A stretch of DNA of 64,000 bases. It comes from Chthoniobacteraceae bacterium (GTDB lineage: Bacteria; Verrucomicrobiota; Verrucomicrobiia; Chthoniobacterales; Chthoniobacteraceae). The translations under genes were made by a program, and so were the position numbers. The stretch lies in NCBI GenBank assembly GCA_947476045.1, contig CANJNZ010000017.1, positions 1 to 64,000 on the forward strand, read 5' to 3'. Position 1 is the first letter of the stretch; every line of letters begins with the position of its first letter. A model generated the notes under the pieces. That model was not told the DNA's origin. It saw only the letters and a program-made list of their open reading frames with translations, and ran no database searches. Shown here piece by piece: positions 42,788-50,741 of this stretch.

Positions 42788-44893
42788 CTATGGGGAGAAA
42801 TCTGCGGGTTTGTTTCCGGCTTTAGGCACTTCCTGATGTTTATTGGACTTATGGCTTCCAGCGCGGGCTTTATGCTTAGCCAAAATGTCAGCTATCTCCT
42901 GCATGGATTTTTGCTCTCGGCTACCCTGACCGAGCATATTTTTTTTCATCTGATTCACTTTGTCGAACACGGTATTACCTGATGTGTCCTCGGCGTTGAT
43001 CTTGGCCCCCAAGGACAACAATGCGGCAAGGTTTTCGGAGTTGAGGTTGAGGAATGCGTGCATGAGCGGTGTTTGCCCCTCAGCGTCCCGCTCTTCGATC
43101 TTTGCCCCAGCGGCGAGGAGGACTTTGATCGCGGCTGGATTGCCGGATTCGGCTGCAAAGTGAAGCGGGGTTTCGCGCTTCGGGATTCCCGAGTCCGGCG
43201 GGCCGCATGGAACTGTGTATCCCAGCGTAAAGGCTTTAATGTCCGCCCCGGCATCAAGGAGTATTTGAAGTGCTTTCACGTTTCCCAAGGCCGCAGCATG
43301 GTGAAGCGGCGTTCTGGAATAGCCGTCACGAATGTTCACGCTCACTTTGGATGCGAGAAGGAGTTTGAGGATTTCCAAATGGTTGCCTCTAACGGCCATG
43401 TGCAATGTCGGCTCCTCCGCCCACAGGTAGAGCGATGTATTGGGCGAATGGCCTGCCTTCAATAGCAAGGCGGCGAAAGCGGTGTTGTCGCGTTCTATTG
43501 CGTAATGGAGAGGTGCCTTGGGCCAGATCAGCTTTTCGTCCACAACTGGCGCACCCGAGGCGATGAGCAGCTTTGCGATTTCGATTTGACCGCCTGCCGC
43601 TGCATAATCGAGCGGCATCCGGCTGACTCCATCCGGGCGTGCAGCCCGCGAGGGGTCGGCATCCAATGCCGCACGCACGCGGTCTATTTTGCCGAGTGCG
43701 ATGTCCGAGTAGTAGTCTTCCGTGGCACCCGCATCGAGGAGGAGTCTGGCATTTTCCGCACAACCATTGAGTAACGCCTCGTGCAATGGTGTGTTGCCGC
43801 TTGAGGGCTGGTTCGGATTGGCCTTGTGCGCGAGCAAAAGCTTCAGCATTTCCGGCTTTTCCAGCACCGCAGCCATTTGCAAGGCGGAGCCGACCCCGTG
43901 AGTGCTCGCATTGACATCAATCCCCGCTTTGAGAGTCAACTCGGCAACCTCCATGCTTTTGTAGCTAACCGCCTTCATCAGCAGAGTGCGATCCGGTTCG
44001 CCTTTCATTCCCCGAATGAGGAAGTGCACGGAGTTGGGCACGGCTTTCAATGTGTCGGCTAGTTTTTTAATCTCTTCGGCATCATACATGTAACCGAATT
44101 CATTGATGCCATCGAACCCCGCTTTTTTAAGCATCTCATCGTTTATTTTGTCTTCATCACGGCCTTTCTCCTTCGATGTCCACTTCTCGTTGCCGTCCTT
44201 TTCCTTTTTGTTCAACAGCGCTTCGATGGATTGTTCCAAGGTCGGCCCGTCGAACCAACCCTGGCGCGCCGAGACCTTTCCTGTCCTGTCCACGAGGAAG
44301 GCGATGTTCGGTGCCGCACCGAAGCCCTTCCATGCACGATTGTCGATGGGATCCACGTAGATGGACGTCGCAATCCGCAAATAGCGTTTGAAGTCGGAAG
44401 CCAGTTCAAGGCGATCCTCAAGGGTTTTGGGCTGCTTGCGCAAAATGCCGTCGCGCTGGTTTTCAGGCGTAATGTCTTCCACACCTTTGTAAGGGCAGAC
44501 ACTGCCGACCGGATGCGCTTCGATGACATAGACCACGACAACGTTGAGCTTGTTTTCGTATTTGCCAGCCAACTCCGCCAGTTGCGACCAACGGCTGCGC
44601 GACTTTGGGCATGTGAAGGAACTTGTGACAACCAACGCTGGCCCACTATTCCATGCGTCGGAAAGTTTCTGCGGCTCACCCTTGAGCGTCCGCAGACCGA
44701 GGGCCGGGAGTTGCTCCCCAACTTGTGGGCCGACTTTGTCGAACTTCAGCTTCGCAGCCATAGCAGTAGATGCCTCCTGCTTTGACGATTCTTGGGAAAA
44801 AAGGGACCCGACACTGTCCGACAAAAAGAGTGCGACGGAGATGATGGTCACAAATCCTGGCAAGAATCCTTTGCGTCTGACAGCGGGGCGCAT
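42788..44893 (-). CDS. Secreted deiodinase-like/thioredoxin-fold protein with ankyrin repeats
   Basis: 701 residues. A signal peptide or anchor lies at about 10-35 (GFLPGFVTIISVALFLSDSV). Residues 50-235 look like an iodothyronine-deiodinase-type thioredoxin fold: ALVVTSSFTCPKSRSRWSQL (Cys95 at the selenocysteine position), VVVVYVIEAHPVGS, NQRDGILRKQPKTLEDRLEL, and NIAFLVDRTGKVSARQGWFD. From about 305 to 665 there are ankyrin repeats (GNTPLHEALLNGCAENARLL; GYSRTPLHHAAALGNVKALQ; AEGQTPLMHAFLNLNSENLA). It probably works outside the cytoplasm, with ankyrins binding a partner. Dehalogenase activity is not implied by the fold alone. Confidence 0.8.
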   Translation of the reverse strand: MRPAVRRKGFLPGFVTIISVALFLSDSVGSLFSQESSKQEASTAMAAKLKFDKVGPQVGEQLPALGLRTLKGEPQKLSDAWNSGPALVVTSSFTCPKSRSRWSQLAELAGKYENKLNVVVVYVIEAHPVGSVCPYKGVEDITPENQRDGILRKQPKTLEDRLELASDFKRYLRIATSIYVDPIDNRAWKGFGAAPNIAFLVDRTGKVSARQGWFDGPTLEQSIEALLNKKEKDGNEKWTSKEKGRDEDKINDEMLKKAGFDGINEFGYMYDAEEIKKLADTLKAVPNSVHFLIRGMKGEPDRTLLMKAVSYKSMEVAELTLKAGIDVNASTHGVGSALQMAAVLEKPEMLKLLLAHKANPNQPSSGNTPLHEALLNGCAENARLLLDAGATEDYYSDIALGKIDRVRAALDADPSRAARPDGVSRMPLDYAAAGGQIEIAKLLIASGAPVVDEKLIWPKAPLHYAIERDNTAFAALLLKAGHSPNTSLYLWAEEPTLHMAVRGNHLEILKLLLASKVSVNIRDGYSRTPLHHAAALGNVKALQILLDAGADIKAFTLGYTVPCGPPDSGIPKRETPLHFAAESGNPAAIKVLLAAGAKIEERDAEGQTPLMHAFLNLNSENLAALLSLGAKINAEDTSGNTVFDKVNQMKKNMLGQGSREQKSMQEIADILAKHKARAGSHKSNKHQEVPKAGNKPADFSP

Positions 44894-45105
44894 GAAATTA
44901 CCGTTTCTCGCTTCGCTGATGCAGTCAAGATTTCAGGCTGTTATTTAGTCACTCATTAAAAACTGTTTTAAGCGTAGCGCAGTGATATGTCAGAGGAACA
45001 GTGTGTTGAGACAAGGCTCTGGAGTATTGTCGCGCTGGCACTCCTGAGAAATTTGTGCATTGCCATGTGACACACGGCTCTAGTCTCAATCACATATCCA
45101 TCCGC
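44894..45105. other. Intergenic, nothing recognised
   Basis: A divergent gap between the ankyrin gene and tlyA. No promoter or repeat stood out. Confidence 0.4.
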
Positions 45106-45861
45106 ATGAAGAGCCGCCTCGATCAACTTCTCGTCACTCTCGGTCTCTTCGACAGCCGTGAAAAAGCACGTCGAGCGATCATGGCCGGGCAGGTGCGCGT
45201 CGGCGATCAAGTCGTGGACAAAGCGAGCCGCGAATTTCCCGATGACGCACCCGTCGCCGTCGCCACGCCTGACCGCTATGTTGGGCGTGGTGGCCATAAA
45301 ATCGAAGCCGCCCTTGCTCATTTTGCCGTGAACCCCACCGGCCTCATCTGTCTGGACATCGGCGCAAGCACCGGTGGCTTCACCGATTGCCTGCTCCAGC
45401 ACGGCGCGACAAAAGTGTGGGCCGTGGATGTCGGCCACAGCCAGCTCGACTGGCGCATCCGCTCCGACTCGCGCGTGGTCGTTCGCGAAAAACTCAACGC
45501 CCGCCACATCACACGCGCCGATGTGCCCGACGACATCGCGCTCATCGTGGCCGATGTGTCCTTCATTTCGCTCACGCTCATCCTGCCGCCCGCGCTCGAA
45601 TTGCTCGTCCCCAGCGGAGCGATGCTCGTGCTCATCAAGCCGCAGTTTGAATTGCGCCGTGAGGAAGTCGCCCGTGGTGGTGTCGTGAAAGACCCCGCAC
45701 TTCACACCGCCGCCGTGGAGCGCATCCGTGCATTTGTGGAGCAAATGCCTGCATCCGCAGCAGGGTTGCGACTGAAGTGGGATGGCGTGATCGAATCGCC
45801 CATCCTCGGCGGCGAGGGAAACAAGGAGTTTCTGGCGTGCTTGCGGGTGGGTGGAAAATGA
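45106..45861 (+). CDS. TlyA-family rRNA 2'-O-methyltransferase
   Basis: The ATG at 45106 (MKSRLDQLLVTLGLFDSREK) begins the S4 RNA-binding domain; 251 residues. An FtsJ-type methyltransferase follows: YVGRGGHKIEAALAHF, LDIGASTGGFTDCLLQHGA (SAM loop), VDVGHSQLDW, ADVSFISLTLILP, LIKPQFE. The K-D-K-E-type residues of FtsJ enzymes are broadly present. It modifies rRNA, as for other TlyA proteins. Its stop codon is formed by the start of a palindromic repeat. Confidence 0.9.
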   Translation: MKSRLDQLLVTLGLFDSREKARRAIMAGQVRVGDQVVDKASREFPDDAPVAVATPDRYVGRGGHKIEAALAHFAVNPTGLICLDIGASTGGFTDCLLQHGATKVWAVDVGHSQLDWRIRSDSRVVVREKLNARHITRADVPDDIALIVADVSFISLTLILPPALELLVPSGAMLVLIKPQFELRREEVARGGVVKDPALHTAAVERIRAFVEQMPASAAGLRLKWDGVIESPILGGEGNKEFLACLRVGGK

Positions 45862-45952
45862 CGGATGACGGATTCCGAATGTCGAATGACGGCGTCATCT
45901 GTCATTCGACATTATTTCGTCATTCGTCATTCGGAATCCGTCATCCGTCATT
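45857..45952. repeat. ATGACGGATGACG-type palindromic repeat, copy 2
   Basis: Arms at 45857-45880 and 45929-45952 are exact reverse complements over 24 bases (AATGACGGATGACGGATTCC, then GAAT). The interior has more CGAATGACG/CGTCATTCG words. The TlyA stop TGA (45859-45861) lies in the left arm, and nadK starts 43 bases after the right arm. It may form a strong hairpin in the mRNA. Confidence 0.85.
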
Positions 45953-45994
45953 CCTCCGCTTGCCCCCGCCGCAGCAAACGACTATGCGTCGCGC

Positions 45995-46864
45995 GTGAGC
46001 ATCACCCGCCACATCGGACTCATTGCAAACGACTCGAAGCCGCAGGCTCGTGATGTCGTGCAATCGCTCGTGCGCGAATTTTCCGGGCACGGCGTCCAGC
46101 TTCACCTCGACCATCGGGCCGGACGCCTCATCGGCGCGGAAAACTGTCTCACCGAACCGGAACTGGCGGACACTTGCGAAATGCTCCTCGTCCTCGGCGG
46201 CGACGGCACCATCCTCCAAGTCCTCCACGCGCTCGGCAACAAACTCTGCCCGCTGCTCGGCATCAATCTCGGCACGCTTGGATTTCTCACCACCGTCTCC
46301 GCAGCAGATCACCTCCGCGCAGTTGAAGCGATCATCTCCCGCAAATACACGCTAAGCGAGCGTGCGTTGCTGAAAGTGGACGTCCACCGCGAAGGTCACG
46401 TCAGCAGTTCCCGCATCGCGCTCAATGACGCAGTCGTCAGTCGCGGCAAACTTTCACGCCTCATCCGCCTCGCCGTGCGCATCGGCCCCGACTCACTCAC
46501 CGAATACAATGCCGACGGTCTCATCGTCGCCACGCCCACGGGCAGCACCGCCTACAGCCTCAGCGCAGGCGGCCCGATCCTTACGCCCGATAGCGATGTC
46601 TTCGTCGTGAATCCCATCTGCCCTCATGTCATCACCAACCGCGCCGTGATCGTGAGCGACCACAGCACCATCGAAATCACGCCCGCAGATTTGGAGAGCA
46701 GCATCTACCTCACGCTCGACGGACAAACTGCGCAACACATCCAGCCCGGCGAAAGCATTCGCATCAGCAAAGCCCCGCAGCGACTCCCGCTCGCCTCGCT
46801 CGAAGGCGTTTCCTATTTTGAAGTGCTCCGCCAAAAGCTGAAGTGGAGCGGCACGGCGGTGTAG
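45995..46864 (+). CDS. nadK: NAD kinase
   Basis: 289 residues from a GTG at 45995 (SITRHIGLIANDSKPQARDV follows). The ATP/NAD motif is LLVLGGDGTILQVLHAL; NLGTLGFLTTV and the NE/D motif LNDAVVSRGKLSRLI follow; the diacylglycerol-kinase-like loop is TPTGSTAYSLSAGGPIL. It phosphorylates NAD to NADP. Typical length and order of motifs. Confidence 0.96.
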   Translation: MSITRHIGLIANDSKPQARDVVQSLVREFSGHGVQLHLDHRAGRLIGAENCLTEPELADTCEMLLVLGGDGTILQVLHALGNKLCPLLGINLGTLGFLTTVSAADHLRAVEAIISRKYTLSERALLKVDVHREGHVSSSRIALNDAVVSRGKLSRLIRLAVRIGPDSLTEYNADGLIVATPTGSTAYSLSAGGPILTPDSDVFVVNPICPHVITNRAVIVSDHSTIEITPADLESSIYLTLDGQTAQHIQPGESIRISKAPQRLPLASLEGVSYFEVLRQKLKWSGTAV

Positions 46865-46869
46865 CCCGC

Positions 46870-48015
46870 TCAGTTCGCAAGCACTGCGAGTGCGGCGTCG
46901 AGTTCGGCCTCGGTATTGTAAAAGTGCGGACTGAAGCGCAGGTAGTCGCGGCCCTCACGGTCATGACGCAGCGAGCACGTGATGTCCGCTTTTTCCAACT
47001 GCGCGAACAACTCCGTGGCGCTGCGCTTCGGGTGAGAAAAAGTCGTGATGCCGCTCGCCATCGGGCCGTCAGCGGGGCCGTTGATTTCAAAGCCGAGCGA
47101 GTGCAGGCGCGGGACGAGATACGCTTTGAGTTCCATGATGCGCGCAGCAACGCGGTCGAGTCCGTGGTGGAGGAAAAGCTCGATGGCCGCCTTCATGCCG
47201 TAGATGCCTGAGATATTCAGCACGCCGGGTTCGTAGCGTTGCGCGGTGGGCATAAAGCGCACTTCGTCCTGCGCGATGAAGTTTGGAGAAAAAACATTCC
47301 ACGCGCCGATGAGCGTGGGGCGGCAAAGGTCGAAGTGCTTTCGCTTCACATACACGATGCCGATGGCCATCGGGCCGAGCATCCACTTGTGCGCGTCGGC
47401 ACTGAGGAAATCCACGTGCTCCACGTTGAGAGGAAATGCACCGAGCGTCTGGATCGCATCGAGCGAAAACAGAACACCGCGCGAGTGGAGCAGCTTTCCA
47501 ATGGCATCCATATCAATCCGCGCACCGGAGAAAAAATGCGCGCTCGCGAGAGCGACGAGCCGAGTGCGAGGTGTGAGCGCAGCCTCGACGAGCGCAGGCG
47601 TGATTTCACCGGGGCGCTCGGGCTGGAGCAATTTTACGACGACGCCTTTGCGACGCAGTTCCAGCCAAGGATACACATTCGCCGGATAGTCCGCCGCGTA
47701 GCAGATCACTTCATCGCCGGGTTGCCACGGGATGCCGTTGGCAAAAAGCGAGAGCCCGAGCGAAGTGGGACCGAGCAGAGCGATTTCGTCGGCGTCCGCA
47801 CCGATAAATTGCGCACACACCTTGCGCGCCTCCTTCACATCGCGAAGCACCTCGGCAAATTCCTGCGGCATCTCCGCCGACTGACGGACGTGCGCGCCCA
47901 TTGCATCCGCCGCACAAGCAGGGAGTGCACAGACTGCGGCGTGGGCAAAGAACCGCTTGTGCCGAGAAATAGGAAAGAGCCGCTGGCGTTCAGCTTCGTC
48001 GGGAAAAAGATTCAT
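46870..48015 (-). CDS. Class V aminotransferase (cysteine-desulfurase-like)
   Basis: 381 residues. The PLP-binding Lys210 lies in DFLSADAHKWMLGPMAIGIV; upstream are GPTSLGLSLFANGI, CYAADYPANVYPW and SLDAIQTLGAFPL, all class V features. It resembles the isopenicillin-N-epimerase/SufS-like subgroup, but a catalytic Cys of the desulfurase type is not evident. Substrate unknown. Its ATG overlaps the preceding gene's stop (ATGA). Confidence 0.88.
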   Translation of the reverse strand: MNLFPDEAERQRLFPISRHKRFFAHAAVCALPACAADAMGAHVRQSAEMPQEFAEVLRDVKEARKVCAQFIGADADEIALLGPTSLGLSLFANGIPWQPGDEVICYAADYPANVYPWLELRRKGVVVKLLQPERPGEITPALVEAALTPRTRLVALASAHFFSGARIDMDAIGKLLHSRGVLFSLDAIQTLGAFPLNVEHVDFLSADAHKWMLGPMAIGIVYVKRKHFDLCRPTLIGAWNVFSPNFIAQDEVRFMPTAQRYEPGVLNISGIYGMKAAIELFLHHGLDRVAARIMELKAYLVPRLHSLGFEINGPADGPMASGITTFSHPKRSATELFAQLEKADITCSLRHDREGRDYLRFSPHFYNTEAELDAALAVLAN

Positions 48016-48281
48016 TGTTCTGTTCGTGACGGCGGTGGTGGCGGGAGTTTTTTTAAAGTTTCTTCATCAGCGAGCTTGGTCGTCACTTTGAATTCGCGTT
48101 CCACTTTCACCTCCCTCCCCTGCTCATCCTGATAGTGGTAGGTGGTCGCGCTGAAGGACGGCTCCGGCGGGCGTTGCGGCAGAGGATCCCCCATGTGTTT
48201 CCACGTATCTATGATGTGAAAAATCGCCATGTATGCGACGAACACAGCGAAGGCGACACAGAGGATGAGCTTGAAGTTCAT
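48012..48281 (-). CDS. Small membrane protein, unknown
   Basis: 89 residues. One N-terminal membrane helix (ILCVAFAVFVAYMAIFHII) is followed by a polar tail ending PPPPPSRTEQ. ATGA overlaps join it to the RelE-like gene on one side and the aminotransferase on the other. No family recognised. Confidence 0.6.
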   Translation of the reverse strand: MNFKLILCVAFAVFVAYMAIFHIIDTWKHMGDPLPQRPPEPSFSATTYHYQDEQGREVKVEREFKVTTKLADEETLKKLPPPPPSRTEQ

Positions 48282-48643
48282 TTCGCCTTCCGTGACTTCG
48301 CGCCAGCTTCGATGAGCTTCCAGAAATCATCCCGCTTGCTCAGTTCCTCGTCTTCACCGAGCGAGAGTTTTGAGCGGAAAAGAAAATCGCGGAGCGAGTT
48401 TTTGTGCAGCACGCGGTGAACGGTGATGCCCTCTGCGCTACGCTCGAAGTAAAGTCGGTGATCCTTTGCGCGATAGCGGTAGAGCTTTTTGCCATCGCGT
48501 TCGAGCGCGCCGAATCTTGCGGGGTCGAGTTCTTCGAGATTATCCGGCAACACTGAAAACTCGGCGAGCAGGTCGAGTTGGAGGTCTTTCGGCAGTGCGG
48601 CCATTTCGGCGGCGCTGATTTCGTTGAAAACGATTTGATACAT
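48278..48643 (-). CDS. RelE/ParE-like ribonuclease-toxin-fold protein
   Basis: 121 residues. It has the RelE pattern: an N-terminal helix pair (SAAEMAALPKDLQLDLLAEF), then strand-rich KKLYRYRAKDHRLYFERSAE followed by GITVHRVLHKNSLRDFLFRS, the last including a His and Arg. No antitoxin gene is beside it; the upstream gene is alr and the downstream one a membrane protein. It could be a domesticated, non-toxic member. Eleven bases separate it from alr. Confidence 0.7.
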   Translation of the reverse strand: MYQIVFNEISAAEMAALPKDLQLDLLAEFSVLPDNLEELDPARFGALERDGKKLYRYRAKDHRLYFERSAEGITVHRVLHKNSLRDFLFRSKLSLGEDEELSKRDDFWKLIEAGAKSRKAK

Positions 48644-48654
48644 AGATGTTGAAG

Positions 48655-49809
48655 CTATGTGGAATGAGGCGCGGAGGAAACAGCGGAATCAAAAGGCACC
48701 CGTGCGACCCGCGTGCCGATTCCGGTGAAAATGTCCCACGCAATGGTGCCTGCGCGCTCGGCGAGATCGTTGGCGGTGATTTCCTCCGCGCCCTGTTTAC
48801 CAAGCAAAACGGCCTCTTCGCCCGGCGCGATGTTGCGGAGCGTGGTCACGTCCACCATGATTTGATCCATCGTCACGCGACCCAGCACGGCGCAGCGCTG
48901 CCCGCGAATGAGCACGGATGCGCCGCGACCGGAAAGTTGGCGCGGGTAACCGTCGGCGTAGCCCACAGCGAGCGTGGCGATGCGCATTTGCGTGGGCGTT
49001 GTGAAAGTGCGCCCGTAACTCACGCCGCAGCCCGCGATGAAATCGCGCACGAGCAGCACGCGCGTTTTCCATGTGAGTGCAGGATGCAATTTCGACTGAA
49101 ACTCCGCACGCGGCGCGACGCCGTAAATCGCAAGACCCGCGCGCACCAGAGCGCCAGCCTGTTCGGGGAAAGCGATGAAGCCCGCGCTGTTTTCGATGTG
49201 GATGAGTGCGTCAGCGGGCATCCCGCGCTCGCGCATCGCAGCCACGAGTGTGTGAAAGCGCGTGAGCTGGTCGCGTGTGAAAGCATCGTCGTCATCGGCG
49301 ACGGGAAGATGCGAGCAGACGCCTGCGACTTCGATGCCCGGCATCGCAAAGACACGTTCAGCAACAGCGAGCGCGTCACTTTCGCAAACACCCATGCGCC
49401 CCATGCCCGTATCCACCACGAGATGCACCCGCACCTTTCCAGCAGTCGAGAGTTTGGAAAAAGCGTCAGCCTCCTCGATGGACGAAACCGCCGGAATAAA
49501 TCCCTCGTCCACAATATGCGCACGCTCCGAAGGCAGCGCCGCGCCCAGTAGAAAAATCGGCGTGCGTCCGGCGTGATGCGCGGCCTCACGGGCCTCAGCG
49601 AGATTCGCCACGCCAAACATTTTCACGCGCCCGGCAAGCGCGCCCACCACGGGAGCGAGTCCGTGGCCGTAGGCGTTTGCCTTCACCACGGCCATGATTC
49701 CGACGTTCGGCGAGTGCGCGCGGAGTGCCGAGAGATTGTGCCGCAGCGCAGCGCAATCCACCTCAGCCCAGCAGCGGAATGGTTCAATATTGGAAGAGAG
49801 ACTGGACAA
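48655..49809 (-). CDS. alr: Alanine racemase
   Basis: I set the start at the TTG at 49809 (SSLSSNIEPFRCWAEV follows), giving 384 residues; a GTG at 49827 is possible. The frame stays open another 255 codons upstream, but that part is antisense to the next gene. The PLP Lys is in GIMAVVKANAYGHGLAPVVG; the catalytic Tyr lies in CGVSYGRTFTTPTQMRIATL; GRVTMDQIMVDVTTL follows. It makes D-alanine for peptidoglycan. It heads a minus-strand operon: alr, RelE-like, small membrane protein, aminotransferase. Confidence 0.93.
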   Translation of the reverse strand: MSSLSSNIEPFRCWAEVDCAALRHNLSALRAHSPNVGIMAVVKANAYGHGLAPVVGALAGRVKMFGVANLAEAREAAHHAGRTPIFLLGAALPSERAHIVDEGFIPAVSSIEEADAFSKLSTAGKVRVHLVVDTGMGRMGVCESDALAVAERVFAMPGIEVAGVCSHLPVADDDDAFTRDQLTRFHTLVAAMRERGMPADALIHIENSAGFIAFPEQAGALVRAGLAIYGVAPRAEFQSKLHPALTWKTRVLLVRDFIAGCGVSYGRTFTTPTQMRIATLAVGYADGYPRQLSGRGASVLIRGQRCAVLGRVTMDQIMVDVTTLRNIAPGEEAVLLGKQGAEEITANDLAERAGTIAWDIFTGIGTRVARVPFDSAVSSAPHST

Positions 49810-49855
49810 GCGCCCTTGAAGGAGCACAAAACCAGCGCACTTGCCAACTTCTCGT

Positions 49856-50683
49856 ATGCGAAAGCCACTGGTTATTCTTTTTTCACTCGCCCTCTCCATC
49901 GCGCCACTCACCGCGCAAGAGCCCATCCCGCGTGCCCGCGTGGTAGCACCGGCCACGACGGAAAAGCCCAAGCCCACCCCGGCGCCACGCCGCTCACTCG
50001 GCGAGGTGCTCTTCGGGAAAAAGGAAACACCAAAAGCGACGCCCACGCCAACAAAGACGCCAACAAAGACGCCAACAAAGACGCCAACACAGACGCCAAC
50101 ACAGACGCCGACACCCACGCCGAAACCGCGCCCGCGTCCCCGCTCAAAAGCCGTGACCGAAGAAACGGCTACTGCGCCGGTTGCCACCTCTCCCGTAGCG
50201 AAGCCGGAAGAAAAGCCCGACGCAGAGCCATCGGAAAAATCTGAACCCAAACAGAAACCGGCACTGGTCACCGCGCCCGTGCCAGAAGCAAAACCGGACG
50301 CCGAGCCGAATGCAGAAGCCAAAGCCGAGCCTGCTGCGAAACCCGTTTCCGAACCCAAAGCTGAGGCACCAAAGACGGCTAAAGGAACCAAGGGACGCAA
50401 ACCCAAGCCTGAAAAACCAGCGAAGCCCGACACCGCAGGCATGGACGACGTCACGAAATTCAAAGCCCTCAAAGCTCTCGCGCTTGAAGATGCACAGGTA
50501 AAGGAATTGAAAGCCAAGGCTGACAGCGCCGTCAGCGAAGCCGATGCACACCGCGCATCAGTCGCATACAACAAGGCACTCTTCCAAAAAATCCGCGAAC
50601 TCGATCCCTCCGTCGCGCCCTACTCCGAGAAAATCGAGCAGGCGATGATGAAGCGCCTCAACAGCGAAAAACGCGAGGACTAG
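49856..50683 (+). CDS. Secreted Pro/Lys/Thr-rich low-complexity protein
   Basis: The ATG at 49856 starts a signal peptide (MRKPLVILFSLALSIAPLTA). The 275-residue product has a TPTKTP...TPTQTP tract (residues about 55-85) encoded by 12-base tandem units, then Glu/Pro/Lys/Ala-rich sequence (AEPNAEAKAEPAAKP), and a helical C-terminus (VKELKAKADSAVSEADAHRA, YNKALFQKIRELDPS). Probably periplasmic or envelope-spanning. Function unknown. Confidence 0.75.
   Translation: MRKPLVILFSLALSIAPLTAQEPIPRARVVAPATTEKPKPTPAPRRSLGEVLFGKKETPKATPTPTKTPTKTPTKTPTQTPTQTPTPTPKPRPRPRSKAVTEETATAPVATSPVAKPEEKPDAEPSEKSEPKQKPALVTAPVPEAKPDAEPNAEAKAEPAAKPVSEPKAEAPKTAKGTKGRKPKPEKPAKPDTAGMDDVTKFKALKALALEDAQVKELKAKADSAVSEADAHRASVAYNKALFQKIRELDPSVAPYSEKIEQAMMKRLNSEKRED
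50045..50108. repeat. 12-base tandem repeats (ACGCCAACAAAG type)
   Basis: Three near-identical ACGCCAACAAAG units and two ACGCCAACACAG units, coding for TPTK and TPTQ words. They are prone to slippage, so the length may vary between strains. Confidence 0.8.
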
Positions 50684-50684
50684 A

Positions 50685-50741
50685 GTGACGAACGACCAGC
50701 CCCACGCGCTTCGTCAGTCGGAATCCGTCATTCGTCATCTC
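50685..50741. repeat. ATGACGAATGACG-type repeat, copy 3 (overlaps hemW start)
   Basis: GTGACGAACGACC on the left and CGGAATCCGTCATTCGTCAT on the right form an imperfect dyad related to the repeats at 24766 and 45857. It provides the GTG start and the N-terminal codons of hemW. Confidence 0.65.
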
